Positions 27,942-36,930 of a stretch of DNA of 64,000 nucleotides are shown piece by piece; the stretch's first letter is position 1; each line of letters begins with the position of its first letter. This DNA comes from Chloroflexi bacterium TSY (GTDB lineage Bacteria; Chloroflexota; Anaerolineae; Caldilineales; Caldilineaceae): NCBI GenBank assembly GCA_019217005.1, contig JAHBNG010000036.1, positions 1-64,000 on the forward strand. The letters are read 5' to 3'. Below the pieces are notes generated by a model. That model worked only from the letters and a program-made list of their open reading frames with translations. It did not search any database and had not been told where the DNA came from. The translations under genes were made by a program, and so were the position numbers.

Positions 27942-29018
27942 TCACCCCCGCTTCAGACGCACGTAGATGTCGGGTGCATTGTTCTTCAGATCATTGAGCA
28001 CCGCGATCCTCGAGGAGCCGGCATTGCGCAGAACGGAACGATTTGTGCCTGGCTCACTCAACAGGCCGCCGCTGTGATGGATGGCGATGACCGAAAAATC
28101 ATCATTGAAGACGGGGGAACCAGAGGAACCGGGCAAGGTACTGGTGGTATATTGCACCACCTGACGGTCGGCATAGGCCACGAAGTTATTCTGCATGGAG
28201 ATCTGTTTCAGGTGACCACCCGGATGCTGAATGATGGACACACGGCTGTCGCGCGGCGCCTGGACTGCTTGCAGCGTGAGCGTCGTGGTCGGTTGGAGAT
28301 TGGCCAGTTGCAGCACGGTGTAGTCCAACTCGGCATTGGTGTGAAACAACCCCTCTGCCAGCCCCCCAATCGTTGTGACTTCTTGCTCCTGACCGTTGAC
28401 ATCGAGCTGATAGTTGAAGTTGTAGAGCGTCTTCCCCGCCGAGGAAGCGGTGGCCACCACATGATTGTTGGTCATCAACAGATCGGGTGCCACCAGAAAG
28501 CCGGTGCCCAATGCTTCACTGCCATCATCATGGGTCACGTGTAGGTGGACCACGGCCTCGGCGGCCGAGAGCGCCTGCTGCAGCAAATAGATGTGGCGCA
28601 GCGTGTTTTCACCAATGATCTTCTCCTGCACATCGGCGGGACGATCTGTTCCCCGCCAGCGGTCGATGGTGCGGGAGGGTGCCGCTGGCGCATCCAGTGG
28701 ATAGGTTGCAAAGAGCGTGTCGATAAAAGCGGCATCTTCATCATCCGTGAAGGGATGGATATAGTTGAGAAAAACGCCCAGCGCCTCCTTGCCATAAGCG
28801 ACCTGTCCAAAACGAGCCAGCAACCGCACAACCTCCACCGCCACACCCATCGGCGGCCCGTCCAGATCGAGCCGGGCCAGAAGTATATCGTCCCGACTCG
28901 CGCCTTCCACAGCGCCGGCGATCAACCGCCGCCGGTCGCGCACATTGGCGAAATCGGGCAGGTTCTGGACGATACGGGTGAGTTGGCGGAAGTCGGATTG
29001 GGATAGATTGATGCTCAT
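27942..29018 (-). CDS. trypsin-like serine protease with N-terminal effector-associated-type domain
   Basis: This is a 358-residue protein without a signal peptide. Residues about 1-90 (DFRQLTRIVQNLPDFANVRD, then LVRF/LLARFGQVAYGKEALG) form an adaptor domain matching that of the downstream membrane protein. Residues about 140-345 form a chymotrypsin-fold protease with His (LLMTNNHVV), Asp (ELDYTVLQL) and Ser (TLPGSSGSPVFND). Trypsin domains fused to such adaptors are described as effectors in NTP-dependent bacterial conflict systems. Here no NTPase is adjacent. The gene lies 34 bp after the secreted protease/TPR gene. Confidence 0.85.
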   Translation of the reverse strand: MSINLSQSDFRQLTRIVQNLPDFANVRDRRRLIAGAVEGASRDDILLARLDLDGPPMGVAVEVVRLLARFGQVAYGKEALGVFLNYIHPFTDDEDAAFIDTLFATYPLDAPAAPSRTIDRWRGTDRPADVQEKIIGENTLRHIYLLQQALSAAEAVVHLHVTHDDGSEALGTGFLVAPDLLMTNNHVVATASSAGKTLYNFNYQLDVNGQEQEVTTIGGLAEGLFHTNAELDYTVLQLANLQPTTTLTLQAVQAPRDSRVSIIQHPGGHLKQISMQNNFVAYADRQVVQYTTSTLPGSSGSPVFNDDFSVIAIHHSGGLLSEPGTNRSVLRNAGSSRIAVLNDLKNNAPDIYVRLKRG

Positions 29019-29052
29019 GGTAGGTGGTGCCGCTCGATGTAATAACCTTCGT

Positions 29053-32001
29053 TCATGGTTTCAGTTTCTTCAGGCGCGATTCCACATCCTCTCGCAAAGA
29101 ACCATCGGGCGCTAGCTCCAAATAGCGCTCAAAGTCGGCGATTGCATCCGCCACGTTTCCAACCTGCTGATGGGCAAGACCTCGGCCGTAGTAGGCTAAG
29201 GCAAAATTGGGGTTAAGGTCAATGGCTTTGGTGAAGTCAGAGATGGCTTTGGTATATGCCTCTTGCTTATAGTAATCCCAGGCTCTGTCATAGTAGGCAG
29301 TGGCATAGTTGGGGTCAAGGTCAATGGCTTTGGTGTGATCCGCAATGGCTTTGTCGTACTCTTCCTGGTCGTAGTAGGCATTTCCTCGGTTGTTATAGGC
29401 AGTGGCATAGTTGGGGTCAAGGTCAATGGCTTTGGTGTAGTCAGCGATGGCTTTGTCGTACTCTTCCTGGTCGTGGTAGGCAATCCCTCGGTTGTTATAG
29501 GCAGCGGCATAGTTGGGGTCGAGGTCAATGGCTTTGGTGTAGTCAGCGATGGCTTTGTCGTACTCTTCCTGGTCGTAGTAGGCAATCCCTCGGTTGTTAT
29601 AGGCAGTGGCAAAGTTTGGATCGAGGTCAATGGCTTTGGTGTAGTCAGCGATGGCTTTATTATACTCCTTTTGGTTCTTGTAGGCAACCCCTCGGTTGTT
29701 GTATGCTGCGGCATAGTTGGGGTCAAGGTCAATGGCTTTGGTGTAGTCAGCGATGGCTTTGTCATATTCCTCTAGGTCATCGTAGGCAAGCCCTCGGCCA
29801 CGGTATGCTGAGGCAAAGTTTGGATCGAGGTCAATGGCTTTGGTGAAGTCAGCGATGGCTTTGTCATACTCCTTTTGGTGCTTGTAGGCAACCCCTCGGT
29901 TGTTGTATGCTGCGGCATAGTTGGGGTCAAGGTCAATGGCTTTGGTGTGATCTGCGATGGCTTTGTCATACTCCTCTAGGTTCCTATAGGCATCCCCTCG
30001 GTCGTTGTATGCTAAGGCATAGTTTGGGTGAAGGTCAATGGCTTTGGTGTAGTCAGCGATGGCTTTGTCGTACTCCTCTAGGTTCTCATAGGCAACCCCT
30101 CGACTACGGTATGCTGAAGCATAGTCTGGGTGAAGGTCAATGGCTTTGGTGTGATCTGCAATGGCTTTCTCATAGTTGCCTTGGTCGTAGTAAGCATTGC
30201 CTCGGTTACGATAGGCAGCGGCACTGTTGGGATCAGCTTCAATTTGTTTTGTATAGCGAACGATCGTGGGATTTGGAGTGGGTGGTGGAGCCATGACGCT
30301 TAAGCTTGCCAATAAGGGTGCATCATTCACCAAAAACGCCGCAATCCAAGCACCATCCTCCAATTGATACCAATCGCTGGCTTGGCTGCGACCGACGAGG
30401 CGCAGAGCTTGACCCCGTTGGGCACGCCCAACGATTTCATAATTTGTCCCTGGACCAGCACGAAGATAGGCCGTACGATTTGCCGTGGATTCTACCAGGA
30501 ATCGTGTAGGCGTGGGTGTAGCACTGGGATCTCTCGTGTTTGTCGCGGTGGGTCGTAGTGTGTTGGTGGCTGTTGGGCGCGGCGTTGCCGTATTCGTCGG
30601 CGTGGCACTGGGAATCTTGGTATGGGTCGCTGTCGGCCGTGCTGTATTCGTGGCGGTCGGTTGTGGCATTCGTGTCGCCGTTTGCGTTGGCGTGGCACTG
30701 GGGATCTCGGTATGGGTCGCTGTGGGGCGCAGAGTGTTCGTGGCCGTTGGTGGCGGTGTCTCTGTTGCCGTTTGCGTGGCGGTCGCGGTAGGCGATGGGC
30801 GCGGGGTCGATGTGTGGGTCGGCGCAGGAGTATGGGTGGGAGTCGATGTGGCTGTGGGCGCAACGGCAACTGCCTGCGACGCCGTTCGATACCATTGCTG
30901 ACCTTCCCAAAGCAGCTGTCCAGTGGCTGCATTCCACAGCACCAGACGCCAGCGAATTTGATCAGGCGCCAAGTTCAATTCGTCCAGTGAGATCTTGATG
31001 CTCTGCTGGCGGGACTCAACTGCCTCGCGACCGATAAATGGTTCAACGAAGGAGAGATGCTTGATTGTGGCGTTTCTTTCATCGTTTGTGGTCACAAGGA
31101 TCGGCTCGCGGTTTTCCGTGAAGCCATATGCCAGTATCTGCCCCTCTGCCTCTACAAAGTCCAGCATGTGGATGGTTGCGTCGATACGCAGTTCGGTGCC
31201 CGTATCGGTTGCTTGCAGGGTCAACGCCACATCGTCGGCCCAGACGCGATAGGCATCGGGTTGCCACAACAGATCTTGCAGTTGATCGACTGCGCGCAGA
31301 AGGCTGATGGCACCCACCGCGCCCCGTCGCCGGATGACCACCCCCGCAATTTCATAGCCTCCCTCCCGCTCGACCAAGGCTGGACCGCCACTGTTGCCTT
31401 CGCTCAGCGCTTCTTGGATCTTGAGGAGCGCGCCATTTTCTTCGAATCCACTCAAACTTTCGTCGGTGTAGTTAATGGTGGCGCCGCCCACTCGTGGGTA
31501 GCCCAGAATGTGGAGCGTTTCACCGAGCATCACCGAATCCACATCGGCCAACGACAGGAAAGGCAGATCCAAGCCCGATGTGGGAACGATTGGCTGACCG
31601 GTCACTTCATCCTGATAGATGCGCAGGAGGGCCAGGTCGGCATCGATGTTGGCGGCGATAAACTGGGCGCGGTAGTGGGCTGTGGGGGCTCGACGTGCGT
31701 TTTCTGTCAACTCAATCACAAAATCATTGTGCCGATTACCGAGCGGGTCGTTGGGGTCGGTCAGCGTGACGTGATAGGCCGTCAGGATGACGCCGCTGGG
31801 GTGGATCAGCGCGCCACTTCCCAAGCCCACGTTACAGCCCGCCACGTCACAGCCGCGGATACGGACCACGGCTTTGATAGAATCATCGAGCGTGGTTTGC
31901 TGGGCAGTAACTGAACCCCGAAAACAAAAAATAATCAAAACAGCTGCAATCCAATAAAAAGCGAGTCGTAGCCACCATCGCGCGCTGATGTGCATCATCA
32001 A
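29053..32001 (-). CDS. secreted trypsin-like protease with SH3b and eleven TPRs
   Basis: This is a 982-residue protein. The order is: signal peptide (WLRLAFYWIAAVLIIFCF); trypsin-like domain with His (ILTAYHVTL), Asp (DADLALLRIYQ) and Ser (LSEGNSGGPALVE); a beta-rich region; a Pro/Thr linker of about 130 residues; an SH3b domain (TAYLRAGPGTNYEIVGRAQR); and eleven TPR units to the C-terminus. Ten of these are near-identical 34-residue repeats. The first gene of the trio, it is predicted to act outside the membrane, with the linker suited to span cell wall. Candidate roles are sensor or activator for the other two proteins. Confidence 0.87.
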   Translation of the reverse strand: MMMHISARWWLRLAFYWIAAVLIIFCFRGSVTAQQTTLDDSIKAVVRIRGCDVAGCNVGLGSGALIHPSGVILTAYHVTLTDPNDPLGNRHNDFVIELTENARRAPTAHYRAQFIAANIDADLALLRIYQDEVTGQPIVPTSGLDLPFLSLADVDSVMLGETLHILGYPRVGGATINYTDESLSGFEENGALLKIQEALSEGNSGGPALVEREGGYEIAGVVIRRRGAVGAISLLRAVDQLQDLLWQPDAYRVWADDVALTLQATDTGTELRIDATIHMLDFVEAEGQILAYGFTENREPILVTTNDERNATIKHLSFVEPFIGREAVESRQQSIKISLDELNLAPDQIRWRLVLWNAATGQLLWEGQQWYRTASQAVAVAPTATSTPTHTPAPTHTSTPRPSPTATATQTATETPPPTATNTLRPTATHTEIPSATPTQTATRMPQPTATNTARPTATHTKIPSATPTNTATPRPTATNTLRPTATNTRDPSATPTPTRFLVESTANRTAYLRAGPGTNYEIVGRAQRGQALRLVGRSQASDWYQLEDGAWIAAFLVNDAPLLASLSVMAPPPTPNPTIVRYTKQIEADPNSAAAYRNRGNAYYDQGNYEKAIADHTKAIDLHPDYASAYRSRGVAYENLEEYDKAIADYTKAIDLHPNYALAYNDRGDAYRNLEEYDKAIADHTKAIDLDPNYAAAYNNRGVAYKHQKEYDKAIADFTKAIDLDPNFASAYRGRGLAYDDLEEYDKAIADYTKAIDLDPNYAAAYNNRGVAYKNQKEYNKAIADYTKAIDLDPNFATAYNNRGIAYYDQEEYDKAIADYTKAIDLDPNYAAAYNNRGIAYHDQEEYDKAIADYTKAIDLDPNYATAYNNRGNAYYDQEEYDKAIADHTKAIDLDPNYATAYYDRAWDYYKQEAYTKAISDFTKAIDLNPNFALAYYGRGLAHQQVGNVADAIADFERYLELAPDGSLREDVESRLKKLKP
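29175..30240 (-). repeat. tandem 102-bp repeats encoding TPRs
   Basis: The phrase GGTCAATGGCTTTGGTG recurs at 29217, 29319, 29421, 29523, 29625, 29727, 29829, 29931, 30033 and 30135, exactly 102 bp apart. Neighbouring units differ at few bases. This indicates recent duplication or gene conversion, and copy number here may vary between strains or be mis-assembled. Confidence 0.95.
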
Positions 32002-32181
32002 TCCTTTTTTTCTCTATCTGATACATCCGAAGTTGTCTGTAGACGCCAAGGTATTTTCCAGTCAGTTCTCGACAAAGATGGCCGTGCCCCATTGCTGAGG
32101 AATGTGTGTCCATCTGTGCGAGACAGACGAGGAGATAATGGTCTCCAGTTCCCTAAAAGTCGTCGAACCTGTTTCATGATT

Positions 32182-32820
32182 CTACTTCTGCTCAACAGGA
32201 CGAGGCGGCACCACCAACACTGTGCCAGCCAAGATTTCTTCGGAATCAAGCAATGCAGGATTGGCGGTGAGCAATGTTTCGCCATCTGCACCCAGGGCGT
32301 CCGCGGCCGCACTCAATAAAGTATTCTCGGGCACAATATAGAGCGGTGGCACCGCCAGCAGCATTCCTTCTTCTATGACTGTCTCTGCATCGACGGAGAG
32401 ATTTGTGGCCTTTAACACCTCTATCGAGAGAGCTGTCTTCTGCGACACTTCTGTCAGTGTTTCGCCCTCTGATCGGTAGACTGGCGGGATCACCACGAGC
32501 GCACCAGAGGGGACCGGATCGGGCAAGCGCGGATTGACATATTGGAGAGATTTCGGTGTTGTATGTAGGAAAGTGGCCAGTTCATCATGCGTTTGGCGAG
32601 ATGCAATGATGAGCACATTGGGAACGCTTGGAATGTTGACAAGCGGTCCCTCTGGTTGTGCGGTAACCGGATCTGGATAGTCGGCTTCGTCTGTTGGTGT
32701 ACCAGGATTTATATCCTCACTCTCGCTAGAACCGTTTCGGGATCCTCCAGTACAGCCAGCAACTATGATCAGTAGAAGCATGATCACTGGCAGGAACACA
32801 ATTTTTCTCATTGCATCCAT
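32182..32820 (-). CDS. LysM-domain lipoprotein
   Basis: This is a 212-residue protein. The start ATG at 32820 follows AGGAGGAG. The lipoprotein signal IVFLPVIMLLLIIVAGC has a lipobox ending in Cys. Three LysM-like units follow (for example THDELATFLHTTPKSLQYVN, then ETLTEVSQKTALSIEVLKAT and TLLSAAADALGADGETLLTA), each ending in a VPP-type strand. It should be anchored at the outer face of the membrane and bind peptidoglycan. It lies 180 bp upstream of the secreted protease gene on the same strand and may belong to the same unit. Confidence 0.85.
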   Translation of the reverse strand: MDAMRKIVFLPVIMLLLIIVAGCTGGSRNGSSESEDINPGTPTDEADYPDPVTAQPEGPLVNIPSVPNVLIIASRQTHDELATFLHTTPKSLQYVNPRLPDPVPSGALVVIPPVYRSEGETLTEVSQKTALSIEVLKATNLSVDAETVIEEGMLLAVPPLYIVPENTLLSAAADALGADGETLLTANPALLDSEEILAGTVLVVPPRPVEQK

Positions 32821-33221
32821 GATTTTCTCCTCCTAATTCCACGTGAGGTGGGTCAATCATCACTTTGGGCACAAATGGCCATTGTGACACTCTCGAACGC
32901 AAATTACCGGAAGCCAGTTCAGGGAAAGGCCAAATAGGCGAGATCCTGTCGAACAGGAAAATTTATAGCAGAATGGAAGATTTACAGGTAGATAATCGCA
33001 AAATAACCCATATATATAATATGGACGAGAAGAAAGGTGCATTTCTTTCGGGGCATAACCCTTCAGACATTATAAAGTATAACAGAAAAGCATGTCATCT
33101 GTCATTCTGCATGGTAAATATGGGAAGCAGTTCATTATTTGACATAAATTCATCGTATTATGTACCCTTTCTCTCAGTACGAAATTGTGTAGTCCGATTC
33201 AAAAAGTGAGTGAACTTCATC
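32821..33221. other. divergent intergenic region
   Basis: This is about 400 bp between the LysM gene (minus) and the SnoaL-like gene (plus). It is A/T-rich towards 33050-33190 with no gene seen. It should carry promoters for both sides; none can be assigned with confidence. Confidence 0.4.
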
Positions 33222-33662
33222 ATGACTGACCTCTCCGCTTACGATATCGTCGCCACCTATATAGAGGCACTGACGCAGCGTGACAATACGCAAATGGATA
33301 CGTTGCGTACACCTGATTTTATTCTCGATTTTGTCTACGCCGATGCATTTGAAGATCGACCCCTCACGGACGAGCAGACGCGCCAATTCTGGCCTGCTTG
33401 GTTTGTTGGTTTTCCCGAAATGGATTTCAAGGTCACGCGCGCGATTGCTGCGTCCGAAGTGGTGGTGGTGCAATGGACCTTTACTGGTACACATGCTGGT
33501 TCGCTTGGCGCCCCCATCTTCGAATCACCCCTAGCAGCTACTGGGCGCACAGTACAATTTCGAGGCGTCTCTGTCTATGACGTACAAGATGGATTGATCC
33601 AGCGTGAGACCGCCTACATGGACTTGGCAACGCTCATTGTCGAACTGGGGGTGGAGCTATGA
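33222..33662 (+). CDS. SnoaL-like/NTF2-fold protein
   Basis: This is a 146-residue protein starting MTDLSAYDIVATYIEALTQ. The conical NTF2 fold is seen in FWPAWFVGFPEMDFKVTRAI, VVVQWTFTGTHAG and VQFRGVSVYDVQDGLIQRET. This matches the SnoaL-like ester-cyclase group. Many members are polyketide cyclases or uncharacterised isomerases, so the reaction is not assigned. The stop overlaps the start of the MFS gene (ATGA), implying translational coupling. Confidence 0.82.
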   Translation: MTDLSAYDIVATYIEALTQRDNTQMDTLRTPDFILDFVYADAFEDRPLTDEQTRQFWPAWFVGFPEMDFKVTRAIAASEVVVVQWTFTGTHAGSLGAPIFESPLAATGRTVQFRGVSVYDVQDGLIQRETAYMDLATLIVELGVEL

Positions 33663-35080
33663 CGCAACCAGTCAAATCCCCATCAGGACAGGGACGTAAA
33701 TTTCCTGAACCCATTATTGCCGATCGAGTTGTGGATGGCCCGATGCGCTCCACCTATTCTCGGTCCGTAATTCTCCTATTGGCCGGAAGTATCGCCCTGA
33801 TGATGACCGGTTTTGGCATTGTCATGCCCGTCTTTGCCCGGCGTTTGGGTGAATTGGGGGGCGGTGTCGAGGCGCTGGGCTGGATGACTATGGCTTTTTC
33901 GGGCGCTCAGTTTGTTGCTGCGCCCTTCATGGGCTCTTTGGCCGATCGCGTCGGTCGTCGTCCGCTGATTTTGCTGGCACTGGCCGCTTTTACGGCGGCG
34001 AATATCGGCTACCTGTTGGCGCCAACCGTTACCATCTTTATCCTGATTCGGGCGGTAGTCGGTGCGCTAACCGCTGGACTTTCTCCTGCGGCCATGAGTA
34101 TAGTCGCTGACACCGTACCTGAACGGGAACGAGGGCGGTGGATCGGGATTCTAATGGGCGGCTATGGTCTCGGCTTGATCTTTGGTCCCGTGATTGGGGG
34201 CATTCTCTACGACGCGTGGGGCTTTGATGCACCGTTTTTGACGTCGGCCGGGATGGGGGTGCTGGCACTGATCGCGGCAATCATCGTGGTGCCGGAAACG
34301 CGCACACCTGCCGTGCGCCTGCGTGAAATGTTATACCAGCGACGTACGGAGACCACATTGCCGCAAGCATCCGCACAAGGTGATTCACTGACCACGTGGC
34401 TCCCTCGGCCCCTGACCATCCTTGGTGCTTTGCTGCTGGTCGATTTCATTGGTACTTTCTCCTTCACCTTTATGGAGCCGCAGATGGTCTTTTACGTCTA
34501 TGATCAGCTGAACTGGACGACTGTCCAATTTGGTCTTGTGGTCGCTGCCTATGGGGTTTCTATGTTCATTGGGCAGACGCTGTTGGGTCAGTTGAGCGAC
34601 CGCTTTGGCCGCAGAGCGATCATCGTGCTTGGGATTGTGCTCAATTCGACGCTTTATGCTGGCCTGGCCACGATTACCACCTTTTCCGTCGTGATGGTCG
34701 TTGCTGCGATTGCTGGGCTGGGTTCTGCGTTGATTGCGCCGGCATTGAGCGCGTTTCTACTTGACATCACCGATGCGCAACATCGTTCGCGCATGATGGG
34801 CATCAAGAGTTCTACGCTGTCTCTAGGGGGCGTGTTGGGACCTTTCTTAGTGGTCTTCGTGAGCCGCGTCACGTCTCCACAGGGAGTTTTCATCATCGCA
34901 GGGGGGCTGGTGCTGATCAGTGGCTTGCTGGCCTTACTGCTCCTGCGTGAACCCAGCACGATCCAGCGGACACAAGAAGCCAAAGCGTTTGGGCAGGATC
35001 CGCGGCGTGTGGCCACCGCTCATGCTGTGCTGCACGGATTGGTGGTGCAGGCAATAGACGTGCGTATGCAAAACACGTAG
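33659..35080 (+). CDS. MFS transporter
   Basis: This is a 473-residue protein with twelve likely membrane helices after a cytoplasmic start of about 35 residues. Family signatures are GSLADRVGRRPLILLALAAF after helix 2 and LGQLSDRFGRRAIIVLG in the second half, and a helix-5 motif near GLGLIFGPVIGGILYDAWG. This is the drug:H+ antiporter-1/tetracycline-type layout. Coupled to the SnoaL-like gene by a 4-bp overlap, it may export or import a small organic substrate. Confidence 0.88.
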   Translation: MTQPVKSPSGQGRKFPEPIIADRVVDGPMRSTYSRSVILLLAGSIALMMTGFGIVMPVFARRLGELGGGVEALGWMTMAFSGAQFVAAPFMGSLADRVGRRPLILLALAAFTAANIGYLLAPTVTIFILIRAVVGALTAGLSPAAMSIVADTVPERERGRWIGILMGGYGLGLIFGPVIGGILYDAWGFDAPFLTSAGMGVLALIAAIIVVPETRTPAVRLREMLYQRRTETTLPQASAQGDSLTTWLPRPLTILGALLLVDFIGTFSFTFMEPQMVFYVYDQLNWTTVQFGLVVAAYGVSMFIGQTLLGQLSDRFGRRAIIVLGIVLNSTLYAGLATITTFSVVMVVAAIAGLGSALIAPALSAFLLDITDAQHRSRMMGIKSSTLSLGGVLGPFLVVFVSRVTSPQGVFIIAGGLVLISGLLALLLLREPSTIQRTQEAKAFGQDPRRVATAHAVLHGLVVQAIDVRMQNT

Positions 35081-35102
35081 CGAGATTGTATCTCGGGCTT
35101 AA

Positions 35103-35178
35103 AACCTATCCGAAACGTGGTTGTGAGTCCGACCAGTTTCTCGAGCGAGAATGACTCGTCACAGAACTTTTTGGATCA
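35103..35178 (+). repeat. MITE-C copy
   Basis: It begins ACCTATCCGAAACGTGGTTG and ends CAGAACTTTTTGGATCA, with an internal TTCTCGAGCGAGAA palindrome. Related copies are at 38147-38225, 51579-51746, 56205-56288 and a half copy at 19231-19276. Most lie just after a gene end, so they may act as terminators as well. Confidence 0.8.
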
Positions 35179-35256
35179 CCATATTCGTCTCGAAAACCCG
35201 ACTCAAACTCGTTGACTTTATCCAATGTGAAGGAATCCAATGTGAAGGAAAACCCA

Positions 35257-36756
35257 ATGTCTGACCAACCGAATGTCTTGCTGATTTCCACCGACCATTG
35301 GCCAGCCTCGCTTATGGGTTGTGCTGGCCACCCAGCTATCCAGACGCCCACGCTAGATCAGATAGCCGCCAACGGTATTCGCTTCACCAATGCTTATGCC
35401 GAGTGTCCTGTCTGTATTCCAGCCCGACGCACACTGATGACAGGCACAACGCCCCGCATCCACGGCGATCGGCTCTTCCAAGAGACATTGCCCATGCCCA
35501 ACTTGCCTACCTTGGCTCAGACCTTTCGGAATGCCGGCTATCAAGCCTATGCAGTCGGCAAGCTGCACGTCTATCCCCAGCGCAACCGCATTGGCTTCGA
35601 CGACGTCATTCTGGATGAGGAAGGACGACAGATCTATGGTGTGATTGACGACTATGAGCTCTTTCTGGGGGATCAGGGCTATGCGGGTCGTTATTTTGAA
35701 CATGGCATGAGCAACAACGAATATAGCTATCGTCCTTGGTTCCTACCCGAAGAAACCCATGCCACCAATTGGGCTGCCAACCAGATGTGTCGTGTGATCA
35801 AACGCAAAGATCCAGAACGTGCGGCTTTCTGGTATCTCTCCTTTCGCCATCCCCATCCACCGCTACTGCCCATGCAAAGCTATCTGGATCTTTATCGCGA
35901 TATGAAGGTCGAAATCGATGCCCCTTATCACGGTGAATGGACGGAGGCACCCGACCCCTGCTTTAGTCTGCAAATGCACTGTGCGCGGGGCGAAAAATTT
36001 ACCCACGCCCAGATTCATGGTGCACGATTGGCATTTTACGCGCTCTGCACCCAGATCGATCACCAATTGCGTGTCGTGATTGGTACGTTGCGCGAAGAGG
36101 GATTGCTCGATAACACCATCATCTGCTTCACGTCGGATCATGGCGACATGCTGGGCAATCATGGCATGTGGGCCAAGCGTCTCTTTTATGAGAATTCTGC
36201 CAACATTCCCATGCTGTTGATGGGTGTGGCTGGGGATGAGAGAGTGGGACATCATCGTGTCGATGATCGGCTTGTTGGCTGGCAGGATGTGATGCCCACG
36301 TTGCTGGATCTAGCCGGTATTGAGATTCCAGAGAGCGTTGAGGGCATTTCGATGGTAGGTGAACAGACGCGTGATTGGTTTTATGGCGAGATTGACGAGG
36401 GACCACGAGCAACGCGTATGATCCGCGACGAGCGCTACAAGCTGATCTACTACAGTGCCGGCAACCATCGCCAGCTCTTTGACATGGAAGAAGACCCACA
36501 GGAGTTAGTCGACTTGTCCGATTCATCCGAGCATTCAGATGTGCTGGAGAGACTTACCAACATTCTCATGAGCCAACTCTATGGTGGAGATGAAGAGTGG
36601 ATCCAGGACGGCAAACTGGTTGGACTGCCTGACAATGTCTATGTTCCTGGCCCCAATCGAGGCTTGACCAGCCAACGTGGCGCTCATTGGCCACCGCCAC
36701 CAGCATCCAATATGCCACAGATCGAATGGTATTCTATCGATAATCAGAAAGCATAG
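35257..36756 (+). CDS. sulfatase (choline-sulfatase/phosphonate-hydrolase-like)
   Basis: This is a 499-residue alkaline-phosphatase-superfamily enzyme. The start at 35257 is preceded by GAAGGA inside a 15-bp tandem duplication (35221-35250). The metal ligands lie in LLISTDHWPASLMG. The modification motif CIPARRTLMTG starts at residue 53, with Cys for formylglycine. The later site is CFTSDHGDMLGNHGMWAK. There is no signal peptide. Unlike the sulfatase at 23695-24987 it lies next to a mannonate-dehydratase-type gene, which suggests use of sulfated or acidic sugars. Confidence 0.9.
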   Translation: MSDQPNVLLISTDHWPASLMGCAGHPAIQTPTLDQIAANGIRFTNAYAECPVCIPARRTLMTGTTPRIHGDRLFQETLPMPNLPTLAQTFRNAGYQAYAVGKLHVYPQRNRIGFDDVILDEEGRQIYGVIDDYELFLGDQGYAGRYFEHGMSNNEYSYRPWFLPEETHATNWAANQMCRVIKRKDPERAAFWYLSFRHPHPPLLPMQSYLDLYRDMKVEIDAPYHGEWTEAPDPCFSLQMHCARGEKFTHAQIHGARLAFYALCTQIDHQLRVVIGTLREEGLLDNTIICFTSDHGDMLGNHGMWAKRLFYENSANIPMLLMGVAGDERVGHHRVDDRLVGWQDVMPTLLDLAGIEIPESVEGISMVGEQTRDWFYGEIDEGPRATRMIRDERYKLIYYSAGNHRQLFDMEEDPQELVDLSDSSEHSDVLERLTNILMSQLYGGDEEWIQDGKLVGLPDNVYVPGPNRGLTSQRGAHWPPPPASNMPQIEWYSIDNQKA

Positions 36757-36767
36757 TTTAGATTTAA

Positions 36768-36868
36768 TGTAGGTCCCGCCGGAGACGGGACAAGCGGCAA
36801 GAGAGCGACCGTTTCCAAGTGAAGATTCAGGATTCTTGCTGCTCGTCACTTCGGAGAAGTGACCTACG
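36768..36868 (-). repeat. MITE-I copy 2
   Basis: It begins TGTAGGTCCCGCCGGAGACG and ends GAGAAGTGACCTACG, the inverted counterpart of 25474-25574. It lies between the sulfatase and the mannonate-dehydratase-type gene and separates them by 174 bp together with flanking sequence. Confidence 0.75.
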
Positions 36869-36930
36869 ATTTGACCGTCTGTCATCTATCACAATTTCGA
36901 TTATTACACAACCAAAAGGGCGGACTGATT

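Noticed and set aside
29175..30240. CRISPR-like periodic repeats
   Set aside because: The 102-bp units are coding, contiguous and encode TPRs in frame; there are no spacers.
29256..30296. Long plus-strand open frames rich in Trp, Leu and Gly across the TPR repeats
   Set aside because: These are antisense shadows of the 102-bp repeat array; periodic composition keeps several frames open.
30485..30937. Open frames rich in Arg, His and Val opposite the Pro/Thr linker
   Set aside because: They arise from low-complexity codons of the linker on the other strand and have no domain.
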